Of a stretch of 64,000 bases of DNA, positions 27,263 through 37,140 are shown one piece after another. The stretch comes from a candidate division KSB1 bacterium. Lineage in GTDB: Bacteria; Zhuqueibacterota; Zhuqueibacteria; Residuimicrobiales; Krinioviventaceae. Under the pieces are notes generated by a model. The model was not told where the DNA came from, did not search any database, and saw nothing but the letters and a program-made list of their open reading frames with translations. The position numbers and the translations under genes were made by a program. Position 1 is the stretch's first letter. Every line of letters starts with the position of its first letter. The DNA lies in the NCBI GenBank assembly GCA_034521575.1, contig JAXHMJ010000004.1:1-64000 (forward strand). Direction: 5' to 3'.

Positions 27263-29032
27263 TTAAGGATGAGCAGTTTTAATCCAAATGCTATTGATTT
27301 CACCCTTACGAATTGCAGCTTTCCCGACGGCATCAACTGACCAAAAATATTGTTTCTCTGGTTCCAGATGAGCGAGTGAACAATGTGTATCACTTGTATT
27401 TCCAACAAAACAAGGGGAATTCGTATTGGCCGTTCTTAGATCATCAGCATGTTCAGAAACGTAAATATGATAAGAATCAGCTCTTTCTGTTTGAGTCCAG
27501 CTTAAAGTAACGATAGAATCTGAAATCATACTTTTATTTTCAGGTATCACACCCGTAACCATTGATGGGCCATAATACGATTCGACAACAACAGGTTTAT
27601 CTTTTCCAGTAGCTTTGCCGATTGCAATTAGTTTATCAATTATGGTTTTGCAAGCATTTGCCTGTTTCATGAGAAAGGCTGCCCGCATTGCATTCACACC
27701 AAGTCTGTTATTTTGATAATTTTTAAATGTATCAAATGTTCCTTTAGAACTGACGGGATACAAGTAGGGATAAAAACCAACCCCAAGTCTGGACCGTTGT
27801 TCTTCCAACCCGTCAGCGATGAGATTCATGTGTTTTACAACAGATTCTTTAAAATCCGGATTGTTAGAGCGGTTGTACGCAAACGCCTGTGAATATAAAA
27901 TAGAACCGGCGATGCGGGGGAAATTGCCAAACTCTTTCAGATCAGCGTCTTCTATGGCAGCGCTATCCCTGTAAGCCCATAAAGGTTGATGGCGTCCATA
28001 AACAAACATTCCCTGCAATTTTCCGTCCAGAATTCGCCCGATTGAGGTCGAAACATGCGCAAGAGCAAATTTTTCCATAACGGTTAATTCGCCTGTTTTC
28101 ACACGGGGCTGATGCTCAATAAATTTATCGTACATCCCCTCACCGCCATCAAACTCATGATATCTGGAATGATACCATCCCTGATCATAATGCTCTGTAA
28201 AAAAATTCCATCCACTATGTTCACCCCAGGGAAAAAGATGCGTCTCTGTAGAACAATTGGCCAGCCAAAATTCAAGTGAGGCGGCAGCTGCATTTCTGTA
28301 TTTGGAATTCTCTGTCAGTGCGCTCAATTCGTAGAGCAGATCATACAGCTTTTCATCCTGAGCTAAATCAGTCCCATGCCATGATGATTTATGCGATTCA
28401 TTGGAGCCATACCAGATATTCCCGACACCTACAGCTACCCAATTATTCTTTATTCCATCTTTATCATAGCTGTAAACATTGTGTTTTTTAATCCGTACAC
28501 CATGGCCCGGATGATCAGGATCTTCAGGTACTTTGGGAACCGGATCCCGGGTTAAAATACTCGCTAAAAGAGGTGATTTTATATTGCCATATCGGTCTGT
28601 TGCAAATTCCAGCATAGCATCAGCATAATCCAGAATTTTTTCATAATAATTCTGAAAATCAATATCCTCGGGATATCTTTTAACCCCCTGCAATAACGCA
28701 TACATCAAGTCATCACACCCTTCATGCGACCGATACAATGGTGCGACATCATTGCCATTTTCATCACGAAAAATACCATAAATATTTTTCGGCAGCGGAC
28801 TATCGTCATCTAAAAAATGGTTGATAGCAAGTTTACAAAAATATTTTGTTGCAGATTTATCATTCTCCTCCAGACAATTCATGATCTTTTCATAATAATC
28901 GATCGGTATTCGCCCTTTACTGGGTCCAAAATTTCGTTCCGGCAAATCTGTTTGTGCCAAAAGACATTTAACAAAAACAGCCAATAAAATAAAATAAAAA
29001 CTATGATCCATGCGTAATTTTATTTTCAACAT
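27263..29032 (-). CDS. Secreted alpha/alpha-type protein, paralogue without sorting domain
   Basis: 589 residues, clearly related along its length to the protein at 23953-26031 (LPERNFGPSKGRIPIDYYE, LEFATDRYGNIKSPL, SSWHGTDLAQDEKLYD). It has a signal peptide and the same FN3 domain, but stops at GEINSIWIKTAHP where the other continues into a sorting domain. It would be exported to the periplasm rather than displayed by type IX secretion, unless the tail was lost. Enzymatic activity is inferred only from fold and context. Confidence 0.75.
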   Translation of the reverse strand: MLKIKLRMDHSFYFILLAVFVKCLLAQTDLPERNFGPSKGRIPIDYYEKIMNCLEENDKSATKYFCKLAINHFLDDDSPLPKNIYGIFRDENGNDVAPLYRSHEGCDDLMYALLQGVKRYPEDIDFQNYYEKILDYADAMLEFATDRYGNIKSPLLASILTRDPVPKVPEDPDHPGHGVRIKKHNVYSYDKDGIKNNWVAVGVGNIWYGSNESHKSSWHGTDLAQDEKLYDLLYELSALTENSKYRNAAAASLEFWLANCSTETHLFPWGEHSGWNFFTEHYDQGWYHSRYHEFDGGEGMYDKFIEHQPRVKTGELTVMEKFALAHVSTSIGRILDGKLQGMFVYGRHQPLWAYRDSAAIEDADLKEFGNFPRIAGSILYSQAFAYNRSNNPDFKESVVKHMNLIADGLEEQRSRLGVGFYPYLYPVSSKGTFDTFKNYQNNRLGVNAMRAAFLMKQANACKTIIDKLIAIGKATGKDKPVVVESYYGPSMVTGVIPENKSMISDSIVTLSWTQTERADSYHIYVSEHADDLRTANTNSPCFVGNTSDTHCSLAHLEPEKQYFWSVDAVGKAAIRKGEINSIWIKTAHP

Positions 29033-29112
29033 CGTAAATCCAGGCTAGTGTTAGAAAATCATTCAATTTTAACATTTCTAATAAACAAGGCATTATTGTC
29101 ATTTGGTCATGT

Positions 29113-31914
29113 CTACAATTTTTCTATCTCTTCTTCCAGGTCAATTTGCTGACCTTTTTCCAAAACATTTACGGCATAGGTTTTCTTGAGTTTGTCTGCT
29201 TTGGCCGGGTCTGAGAGTGCGCTGTCTATTGCCTTTTCCAAAACGCACAGAACATTAAATTGATGAATGAAAAAATTATAATCATCAGCAATGAGATATC
29301 CATTACTGCTCGCAAGTTTATTTGCCAATACATCAATTAAAACAGGAAAAGCAATCATGTCTTCGTATACTCCCCTGTTCCGATCATGAATAAAATTTTC
29401 AATTATCTTTTCATAATCAGTGTTCTCATGTTCTTTAAATGTGTGGTTTTCTCTGGTTGGCAAAATAAATTGCGGAACCGCGTCAGATTTGCGAACAAAA
29501 CTGGTGTCACGAGTAACTTTTGAACGATTCTGATCATCAAGTGCTTTCTGAATCAGCCATGAGTCTTTTGGTTGAGGTGGTATTGCATTAATCATCACAG
29601 TTGCCGGTTGTAGACCTTTGGAAGAGACGGTTACAGTGATTTTACCTGCTTGATTGGTTGCCCGGATAACATTTGACACGGGAACCACGGTATAGCCTGT
29701 ACCTTGGGGTTCTTCATGTTTCATAATATCGGACTTGTACAAAGAAGGTCCAACAAGCGTGGCAGGTCCTGTTACCTGCCATTTCAGTATGTTTTGTGCA
29801 TCAATGACGGGGTTACCGGCATCATCAACAATATTAGCCGTCACGATGGCAACACTGCTGCGGTCAGCAGTAATTTGATCATGACTGGTTGTCAAGGTAA
29901 GTTTAAACGGCTGCCCCGGCATGGTCACCTTGTGTTCAAGCTTTTTGGTACCGATATTCCCGACCGCCTTTAACGTTCCCCTTTCAACCAAAACATCTTT
30001 GAAAGTGACCGTGTTGAATGATTGTTTTGAAGGATATTGCACACCATAACTTTTGCCATTGACAAACAATTCAATATCCTCGGTATTGGCATCAATTTGA
30101 ATGTCTTTCTTCTCACCGATATATTCGGTTCTCCAAAAATGCGGATGTACAAATACTGTTGGAATATCTGTATAAAACGCTTTGGTTAACCAGTAAATAT
30201 ATTTTGGCTGCCGATACATATCAACCCAGCCTTTTGGATTGATATGTTTCAAGATACAGTTTTTGTATTCACGGTCCGCACCATGGTCTTCATAAAGCCA
30301 TGCATTGCAATTATCACCCAAAAGACCTCTGACACTTGCTTCTCTTATACGAGCTGCCTGATGCTGCCAGGTATTGTTGCTTGCCCATTGCCCGTTGGAT
30401 GGTTTTGAACTGAATCCTTCAGGGGCATCATCTTCATCAAACCACCCTCGAATCGTAACCCGCAACAATTGCTCCATATCAAGATTTTTGTGGGTGTGCT
30501 GAATATAGTCACCGCCGTCTTGTCCCTTTCTCAGGTGAATAATCCGGGACGTATCCTCTTCCACTGCCCACTTCGAGTCGGCAGCATCATGTGTCTCATT
30601 CCCCATACTCCAGAAAAATATGGACGGATGGTTGCGATCACGGCGAATCATCTCGCGGACATTCTGCTCCTGAACCTTTTCATTGAAATCAATGGATTTA
30701 ATATTGGGCGCTTCTTCTACCATAATGATCCCGAGTGAATCAGCCAGATGATATAAATACGCGTCATTTGGATAATGGGCCAACCGCATAAAGTTATGCC
30801 CGAGGTTTTGTTTAATGTCTACCATGTCCATTCGAGATATCCATTTGGGAATGGCATCTCCCAGCCACGGATATTCCTGATGCCGGTTGATTCCTTTGAT
30901 GTTTATTTTGCTTCCATTCACATAAAGATCGTTTGTATCATAATCCCATCTGAACCAGCGTATACCTAACGGACTTTTGATTTCATCGACTATCTGATCA
31001 TTGACGGTTAGTGTACTCACTACCTTGTAGAGGGATGGCGAGTCGGGAGACCATAATATAGGATCCAATATTTTATTATCCTGTTCAAAGCAGGCCATAT
31101 CTCCGGCACTAACTTTTTTTAAAGCAGTCAAAGTAAACTTTTTATTTTCCGGGCTAATAACAGTTGTTTTTAAAACAGCATTTTCATCTTTCGACGAACT
31201 GTTTTGTACATATGTTTTTATATGTACAGTGGCTGCATGTTGGGAAACACCGGATGTTGTAATAAATGTACCTCCCTCATGCTTGTATGATCCCTGATAA
31301 GGAAAATGGATATTATTCTTTACAACCATTCGAACATTGCGGTATATACCGCCGTAAACATTCCAGTTTCCGGCCGTCATTGGCGGTATCTGATGTTCAT
31401 CATTACGGCGATTGCTCACCAGAACAGCTAAAACATTCTCGTTTTTCCAGTTGATTTCGTCTGTCAGATCAAAATAAAAACTGGTGAATCCACCTTTATG
31501 ATCACCGATAAACTTGCCGTTCAGATAAATTCTGGAATATTTCTGTACGCCGTCGAATTCTACTGTTATTCTTTTATTTTTCAAAGAGGGATCAAGCCGG
31601 AATGTTTTTCGGTAATATCCCCAACCATACCACCAATATGTATCATCGCGTTCAGAGGGAGTATAAATAAAAGGGTGGACTTCCCCTGTTGTTTCATATG
31701 TCGACCACGTGTGAGGTATGGCAACAGCCTGCCATTTAGAATCGTCAAATTGGGGTTGTACAAAACGTGTATCAAACTCTGACTGCGGGAAATAGTTAAA
31801 TGTCCAGTCTCCGGTCATGCTTGAACTTTGCCTGCCTGATAATTCAATACCAAAAGTGCACGTCATAAGTGCAGCACCGAGTGCCATTATAATTGCATAT
31901 TTAATAAAAGTCAT
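29113..31914 (-). CDS. Glycoside hydrolase family 2 enzyme
   Basis: 933 residues with signal peptide. Domains in order: jelly-roll sugar-binding domain (about 30-205, WYGWGYYRKTF, GFTSFYFDLTDE), Ig-like domain (about 225-325), TIM barrel (about 330-620) with the acid/base Glu in FFWSMGNETHD. Then beta-sandwich domains (FVNGKSYG, VTANIVDDAGNPV) and a helical tail. The nucleophile Glu is probably in AWLYEDHG, but that loop differs from the usual SEY/TEYG form. The family includes beta-galactosidases, beta-glucuronidases and rhamnogalacturonan-side enzymes. Specificity is not readable. AAAGGTAACGG precedes the ATG; it lies 22 bases after the next GH2 gene. Confidence 0.88.
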   Translation of the reverse strand: MTFIKYAIIMALGAALMTCTFGIELSGRQSSSMTGDWTFNYFPQSEFDTRFVQPQFDDSKWQAVAIPHTWSTYETTGEVHPFIYTPSERDDTYWWYGWGYYRKTFRLDPSLKNKRITVEFDGVQKYSRIYLNGKFIGDHKGGFTSFYFDLTDEINWKNENVLAVLVSNRRNDEHQIPPMTAGNWNVYGGIYRNVRMVVKNNIHFPYQGSYKHEGGTFITTSGVSQHAATVHIKTYVQNSSSKDENAVLKTTVISPENKKFTLTALKKVSAGDMACFEQDNKILDPILWSPDSPSLYKVVSTLTVNDQIVDEIKSPLGIRWFRWDYDTNDLYVNGSKINIKGINRHQEYPWLGDAIPKWISRMDMVDIKQNLGHNFMRLAHYPNDAYLYHLADSLGIIMVEEAPNIKSIDFNEKVQEQNVREMIRRDRNHPSIFFWSMGNETHDAADSKWAVEEDTSRIIHLRKGQDGGDYIQHTHKNLDMEQLLRVTIRGWFDEDDAPEGFSSKPSNGQWASNNTWQHQAARIREASVRGLLGDNCNAWLYEDHGADREYKNCILKHINPKGWVDMYRQPKYIYWLTKAFYTDIPTVFVHPHFWRTEYIGEKKDIQIDANTEDIELFVNGKSYGVQYPSKQSFNTVTFKDVLVERGTLKAVGNIGTKKLEHKVTMPGQPFKLTLTTSHDQITADRSSVAIVTANIVDDAGNPVIDAQNILKWQVTGPATLVGPSLYKSDIMKHEEPQGTGYTVVPVSNVIRATNQAGKITVTVSSKGLQPATVMINAIPPQPKDSWLIQKALDDQNRSKVTRDTSFVRKSDAVPQFILPTRENHTFKEHENTDYEKIIENFIHDRNRGVYEDMIAFPVLIDVLANKLASSNGYLIADDYNFFIHQFNVLCVLEKAIDSALSDPAKADKLKKTYAVNVLEKGQQIDLEEEIEKL

Positions 31915-31935
31915 GCCGTTACCTTTCTATTTCAT

Positions 31936-34413
31936 TTACATCTCTGTTTTTAGAAATATGACCCAGTCCACAGAGTCAACTTTGAGATTTATTGTTTCAC
32001 CCAAATGTACCTTTTTACTGAAAATCTTACAGTCAACAGGAACCGAGTTATTATTTCTCCAACGGGCGCGAGTATATGTATCCACAAATCCGGATTGTTT
32101 TAACGACACGGGAATATGTTTATCGGTAGCCATCACATAAATCGTGAGACCGCCCGGCCCGGCGATTTTAAATGAAATCTCTGAATTAAGCTTTGGATCA
32201 CTCTGCCGTTTAGTAATAATTCTTTTAGCTCCATGAAGAATTTCCGGGATATGCAGAAACGTATTGTCACTTTCTTCACCAGTTAAACGGGAATCTCCGG
32301 CGTCTAAATACACAGGCCAGTTCTTCTCTGGAGACATGTTAAGATATAGTGCTTTATTTTTGGAGTTTGTACAGGAAAGATTCTTAATCGGTGGTTCTTT
32401 AATAGATGGTAAGTTATAATGTTCATCAGCAACATAGATCACGGTTGAATCTGTATGCCCACTATCATCCACTACCCGTATTTCATTGCGTCCTGATTCC
32501 AGGGCATCCAACCAATAAAAGACATTATTGACAGTACGATCTCTATACATATGATGATGATACTGGCCGTTTGATCGTACCCCTATATTATTTCCATTGA
32601 CAAATAATCGAACTTGACGAGCATTGGCATATACTTTCAAGTCATTCTCCCCCCGACGTACGTACCAATGTTTTCCGACAATACGCAGGATCGGATTATC
32701 CGGCTTCAAAAAGGATTGATACAAAATGCAATTGTCTTTTTTAAACTGCCCCGCTGCGAATAATCCCTTTGTGTTATAGCCTTTATACTTTCCGGAAAAA
32801 ATATCACGATAGTGCCATATGAACAAGGCGCTTACATCTTCCGGTTGCGTCACAAAAGCCGTTTGTAACAATGCTTCGTAAAGCAATTGCGACCATTCTT
32901 CCGGTTCAAATTGACTGGGTTCAAAATTTGTACTAAAATAAGGTTGATGGTTTGTGCGCAGAGAACCGCCTCCGGTTTCACCAATAAAATGGAATCGTTT
33001 AAAAAAACGCTCGTAATCCCAAGGCTTTCCCTCATACCAACCGAAATATTTATTCTGAAAAACAACATCATGGTGCTGCCTGGGGACACGTACAGTCCCG
33101 CCTGTAATAAAATCATTCTTGTCATCTACACACGTTATGATCCGGCTCGAGTCTGCTGCACTGATCACTTGAGCATAATGATAATAGCCCGGATGCGGAT
33201 TTTCATTCCCTGCACTCCAGAAAGCAATACTGGGATGATTCCAGGCCTGATAAATCATCTCCCGGGTCTGACGATCTCCCTCGGGACCGATTTCGATCTC
33301 TTCATGCCAGGCGTATCCATTTTCCACCATGGAAATCAAACCGATCTCATCGCAGTATTGATAGGCGGCTTTCGGGAATGGCCAATGACTGAAGCGAACC
33401 GCATTAAAACCCAAATCATGCTTCATAACATTTAGATCAAACCGAATCGCACGATCTGTCAAAGCGGCACCCAGGGATTCGTTCGTGGGATGACAATAAC
33501 AGGCGCCATATAGTTTCAGCGCCCGATCATTCAATTGGAATTCATCCGCGCTGATTCTTACTGTTCGAATGCCAGTTCTTTCGATGAGACTATCAACACA
33601 TACACCATCGACAAAAAGCTCAGTTTTGAGCGTATATAGATAAGGATTCTCTGGCTCCCACAATTTTGGATTTTTGACATCCAATACGTACTCAACAGCA
33701 GCAGTCTTTTGTGGTTCAAGTTGTACGGAACGTTCTATTTCAGGTATCACAGGCTGTTCATTTTCATCCGCCAGGATTTGTTTGACCTGCACACGGGCAA
33801 GTGATTCGCTTCGGTTTCTCAACAACGTCTTTAGGTTCAAAGCAGCACCGGCATCTGATACATCCTGTGGTGTGATAAACACACCGGAAGCGGCATAAAA
33901 TGTGGGATCAATATGAACAGCAGATTTCATAATAATCCGCACGTTACCCCACAAACCACCAAAGGAATTGGCGGGCATTGCCTGCAGATCCTGGGTATTA
34001 TTCAGTTTCACGGCCACAAGATTGGGTTTATTCGGGTTGATATATTTTGTAACATCAAAGATAAAACTGGTGTAACCTCCCCGATGCGTACCGACTTTAT
34101 GACCATTACAAAACACCGTGCTATTGAGAGAGGCACGTTCAAAGAAAATATAAACAGTATTTGACTTTATATCTTCTGTAAATGAAAATGTGGTACGATA
34201 CCACGCTGCTTTATATTTGACATTTCGCTGATTTGTTTTCTTTACCCAAGAGTGCGGTGTCTTCACAGTTTCCCAGGCACTGTCGTCAAAATTGATATTT
34301 TCGGCACCTGTAAGGTCCTGTGTGCCTTTGAATTTCCATTGCGACAATTCAATTGTTTCCGCACTTGTTATCGCGCACAAGATCAGAATCAATAAAACTT
34401 TCTTGTATATCAT
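31936..34413 (-). CDS. Glycoside hydrolase family 2 enzyme (second)
   Basis: 825 residues with signal peptide (cleavage near ITSA). Sugar-binding domain (about 20-175) with AWYRTTFSF and HRGGYTSFIFDVT, Ig-like domain (about 195-285), barrel (about 290-570) with acid/base Glu in FWSAGNENPHP. The probable nucleophile is Glu in HFIGETGGGS. A C-terminal DUF4982-like domain contains VRLFVNGNNIG. Only distantly related to the neighbouring GH2, so the two likely have different specificities. AAAGGTGATCC precedes the ATG. Exported, periplasmic or surface. Confidence 0.88.
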   Translation of the reverse strand: MIYKKVLLILILCAITSAETIELSQWKFKGTQDLTGAENINFDDSAWETVKTPHSWVKKTNQRNVKYKAAWYRTTFSFTEDIKSNTVYIFFERASLNSTVFCNGHKVGTHRGGYTSFIFDVTKYINPNKPNLVAVKLNNTQDLQAMPANSFGGLWGNVRIIMKSAVHIDPTFYAASGVFITPQDVSDAGAALNLKTLLRNRSESLARVQVKQILADENEQPVIPEIERSVQLEPQKTAAVEYVLDVKNPKLWEPENPYLYTLKTELFVDGVCVDSLIERTGIRTVRISADEFQLNDRALKLYGACYCHPTNESLGAALTDRAIRFDLNVMKHDLGFNAVRFSHWPFPKAAYQYCDEIGLISMVENGYAWHEEIEIGPEGDRQTREMIYQAWNHPSIAFWSAGNENPHPGYYHYAQVISAADSSRIITCVDDKNDFITGGTVRVPRQHHDVVFQNKYFGWYEGKPWDYERFFKRFHFIGETGGGSLRTNHQPYFSTNFEPSQFEPEEWSQLLYEALLQTAFVTQPEDVSALFIWHYRDIFSGKYKGYNTKGLFAAGQFKKDNCILYQSFLKPDNPILRIVGKHWYVRRGENDLKVYANARQVRLFVNGNNIGVRSNGQYHHHMYRDRTVNNVFYWLDALESGRNEIRVVDDSGHTDSTVIYVADEHYNLPSIKEPPIKNLSCTNSKNKALYLNMSPEKNWPVYLDAGDSRLTGEESDNTFLHIPEILHGAKRIITKRQSDPKLNSEISFKIAGPGGLTIYVMATDKHIPVSLKQSGFVDTYTRARWRNNNSVPVDCKIFSKKVHLGETINLKVDSVDWVIFLKTEM

Positions 34414-34438
34414 TGGATCACCTTTTGAGGAGGTTTAA

Positions 34439-35593
34439 TTATTGATCATCCTGCAGATCGAGTTTGATAATCTCACTACCGGCCAAAAGGAATGCTCCGG
34501 TTCCATATTCCATGGTATCATCCTTTGAGACGGAACGGGGGTCATGCCCGACCTGTTGGACCCAACCCAGTTTACCGTTAGGATGCATAGCTCCATTCAG
34601 CCCTACCCATGCCTGTTTCACCACCGGGAGATATTCATCTTTGCATAATAAATCATTGTTGATTCCCCAGGTCAACGCGTAGCAGAAAAAACCGCTACAA
34701 CTGGTTTCCGGTTGCGGAAACTCTTTGGGATCAAGCAGACTGGAGCGCCATAATCCGTCTTTGCCCTGAAGAGAGGCTATTTTTTCAGACATTTCCTTGT
34801 ACAAATCCACATACCTTTCATAATCCTTATAATCTTTTGAAAGATGATCTAAAACCCGGACCAAGCCTCCCATCACCCAGCCGTTTCCACGCCCCCAGAA
34901 AACGGGTTTTCCGTGTTTTGTCTTTACCTGGCTACCGTCTTTATGCGATATATAGTTATCATCACGATAAAACAAATGATATTTTTTAGAATAAAGATGG
35001 TCATATGTATTCCACCACATACGATTCATTAGATCAATATATTTTTCATCACCGGTTGCCACACTCATTTTAACCATGGCGGGAGGCGCCATAAAAAGGG
35101 CATCGCACCAACTCCAGTTCCATTTTTTTGTCCAGCCCGCAACCGGGCCCCATTTTGGATCTTTTATCATTTTATCAAATCTTTTTTTCAACGGTGCAAT
35201 CATTGCTTTGTCTTTTTTGATAAAAAAAAGGTCCAGATAAGTTTGTCCCACCACATGATCATCAGCATGACGTTCTCTTTTACCGGGTTGCCAATTATTC
35301 CCCTCACCCCATTCCAGCATTTTATTCAGATATTTTTCATTACCTGTGGTTTTATACAAAGCCATCACCCCGGTATAAAAGGCACCGCGAATCCAACCGG
35401 TTTCCGGTACGGGTTCGATTCCGCCATCCGAAAGCGGGGTTTCTGTAAATAAATTTTCAAATTGCCAGTCAGCAGTCATTATCATTTGTTTTTTGATAAA
35501 TTTTTCCGAGAACACATCTTTTTCAGCCTGACCCAACAAAGAAATCGTAAAAAAGGACATCAACATCAATAAAGCTAATTTTGCAGATTTCAT
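34439..35593 (-). CDS. GH105 unsaturated uronyl hydrolase
   Basis: Alpha/alpha barrel hydrolase that removes the 4,5-unsaturated uronic acid left by polysaccharide lyases. Signatures: TGWIRGAFYTGVMALY, ADDHVVGQ, WCDALFMAPP (bearing the catalytic Asp), FWGRGNGWVMGGL and the end motif MEYGTGAFLLAGSEI. A signal peptide is present. The start at 35593 has GGAG nine bases before it, and it begins 2 bases after the stop of the next gene, so translation is coupled. This gene is the best evidence that the locus processes lyase products of a uronate-containing polysaccharide (pectin/RG-I, ulvan or similar). Confidence 0.9.
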   Translation of the reverse strand: MKSAKLALLMLMSFFTISLLGQAEKDVFSEKFIKKQMIMTADWQFENLFTETPLSDGGIEPVPETGWIRGAFYTGVMALYKTTGNEKYLNKMLEWGEGNNWQPGKRERHADDHVVGQTYLDLFFIKKDKAMIAPLKKRFDKMIKDPKWGPVAGWTKKWNWSWCDALFMAPPAMVKMSVATGDEKYIDLMNRMWWNTYDHLYSKKYHLFYRDDNYISHKDGSQVKTKHGKPVFWGRGNGWVMGGLVRVLDHLSKDYKDYERYVDLYKEMSEKIASLQGKDGLWRSSLLDPKEFPQPETSCSGFFCYALTWGINNDLLCKDEYLPVVKQAWVGLNGAMHPNGKLGWVQQVGHDPRSVSKDDTMEYGTGAFLLAGSEIIKLDLQDDQ

Positions 35594-35595
35594 AA

Positions 35596-37068
35596 TCAAA
35601 AACTCCAATCATATTTAATATTTTTACTGTTATCGGGATGATAAATTAAATGCAGTCTGAGAAAAGCCACCAACAGATCTCCGACGGCCAACTTTGCTTC
35701 ATAATAAGGATCATGATTATTTTGACGGGCAAACAACCCGTTGTTCCAGAGCTGGTCAACGGCAATATGGGCAAATTTTTCTACTGTCTGTAAATAACAA
35801 TTATCTTTTGTTATATCGTAAAAATCCAAATTGATATTCATCACATCCGCGATATTCTGTGCTGTAAATTCATCCGGCAGAGTTTCCTGATTTAACATTG
35901 TTACAGATCTTTTCGCCATAAGGATAAAATGTGGATTATTTTCTTTTTTTGCCAAATAGGCGGCGACTCTTCCAAATCGTAAAATACTGGAAGAGCCATA
36001 CCCCTTTTTCCAGGCGGTGGAAATCTTGGAATTTTCATGCAGGGTTCCATCAAGATTCAATGATGCATAATATTGCTGTTGTTCATTATTCCAATGATAT
36101 TCATCCAATGCATTAAATAAAGCGAGTGATTTGATTTTTTGCTTTTCCTCACCGGTTAATTCATACGCCTTGTAAAGCCAGTAGGCAAGTAAAGATGTGC
36201 CGGAAATACTTGATGTCTTTCCGGTTGAAGCATTATGATGGAACAGGCAGCTCAGCGTTAAATTGGTTTCAGTATCACGCAATTTCCAATAGAGATTCCC
36301 GCTATGTCGACTCCAATAAAGTGCATTTGAATTACCGGTTCTATTGTAAAGGACGGCATAGGAATAAGCGTAAAGTGCAGAGTGTTTGATCCAGGGCATG
36401 ATATTTTTCTGATGAGATGTGCTAAAATAATTTGCATGTCGATTGAAAAGGTAAATCTTTGGATCAGGACCATTATAATGGTATTTCAATCCTCTGATCG
36501 CTCTTTTTGTTTTTTCAGGATTAATATTCCATAGCTTTTTCCAGGGCGGCGTCCAACCTAAAAATTCGTGAGGAAAGTATCGAGTTCCTTTATTTTCCAT
36601 TTTTTCTTGATCAATCATTACGGAATCTGCGTAAAAATTATAATAAAGATGTTCTCCCCATCCCAATAATCCATTATATTTACTTTGAGCAAATTTAAAA
36701 TAGTCTGTGACATATGCGTTCGCAGCGTCCTTGTATGTATCTGTATTTAAAATATCGCTTAACGCGTAAAACACCTTGAGCGTTGTCACATCCTGATAGA
36801 GGTTACTGCCCCCATGCGCACGATCATGGCTGCGCACACCCTTTGTGGCCGGGACGCCGTATTCGGGAACCGAATAATCACGTGTATCGATAATGCTCGC
36901 CCACATGGCTGTTTTTCTGCTGCCGTAATGATCCGTGCCGAACTCGAGCAAATGATCGGCGCAACTGGTCACGTATTCAAGATAATTAATAACTTTCTTT
37001 TCAGAGATTGACCCGGCATGTAAATGTATTGCCACGAACAATAAAATTAAAAACAGGGGACGAATCAT
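35596..37068 (-). CDS. Secreted alpha/alpha-type enzyme, unknown family
   Basis: 490 residues with signal peptide (MIRPLFLILLFVAIHLHAG). It shares the motif FGTDHYGSRKTAMWASI with the alpha/alpha proteins at 23953 and 27263, plus HDRAHGGSNLYQDVTTL and LGWGEHLYYNFY, but is otherwise quite different and has no FN3 or sorting domain. The His/Trp-rich helical pattern fits an alpha/alpha toroid. It is translationally coupled to the GH105 gene, suggesting a step just before it, perhaps a lyase; this is inference. GGGAG precedes the ATG. Confidence 0.75.
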   Translation of the reverse strand: MIRPLFLILLFVAIHLHAGSISEKKVINYLEYVTSCADHLLEFGTDHYGSRKTAMWASIIDTRDYSVPEYGVPATKGVRSHDRAHGGSNLYQDVTTLKVFYALSDILNTDTYKDAANAYVTDYFKFAQSKYNGLLGWGEHLYYNFYADSVMIDQEKMENKGTRYFPHEFLGWTPPWKKLWNINPEKTKRAIRGLKYHYNGPDPKIYLFNRHANYFSTSHQKNIMPWIKHSALYAYSYAVLYNRTGNSNALYWSRHSGNLYWKLRDTETNLTLSCLFHHNASTGKTSSISGTSLLAYWLYKAYELTGEEKQKIKSLALFNALDEYHWNNEQQQYYASLNLDGTLHENSKISTAWKKGYGSSSILRFGRVAAYLAKKENNPHFILMAKRSVTMLNQETLPDEFTAQNIADVMNINLDFYDITKDNCYLQTVEKFAHIAVDQLWNNGLFARQNNHDPYYEAKLAVGDLLVAFLRLHLIYHPDNSKNIKYDWSF

Positions 37069-37140
37069 TTTCTTTCTCCCAAACAGGATAGATCATTTTC
37101 AATATTCATAGGTTAAAACTTTAGCCAATTCCTTTCGATA

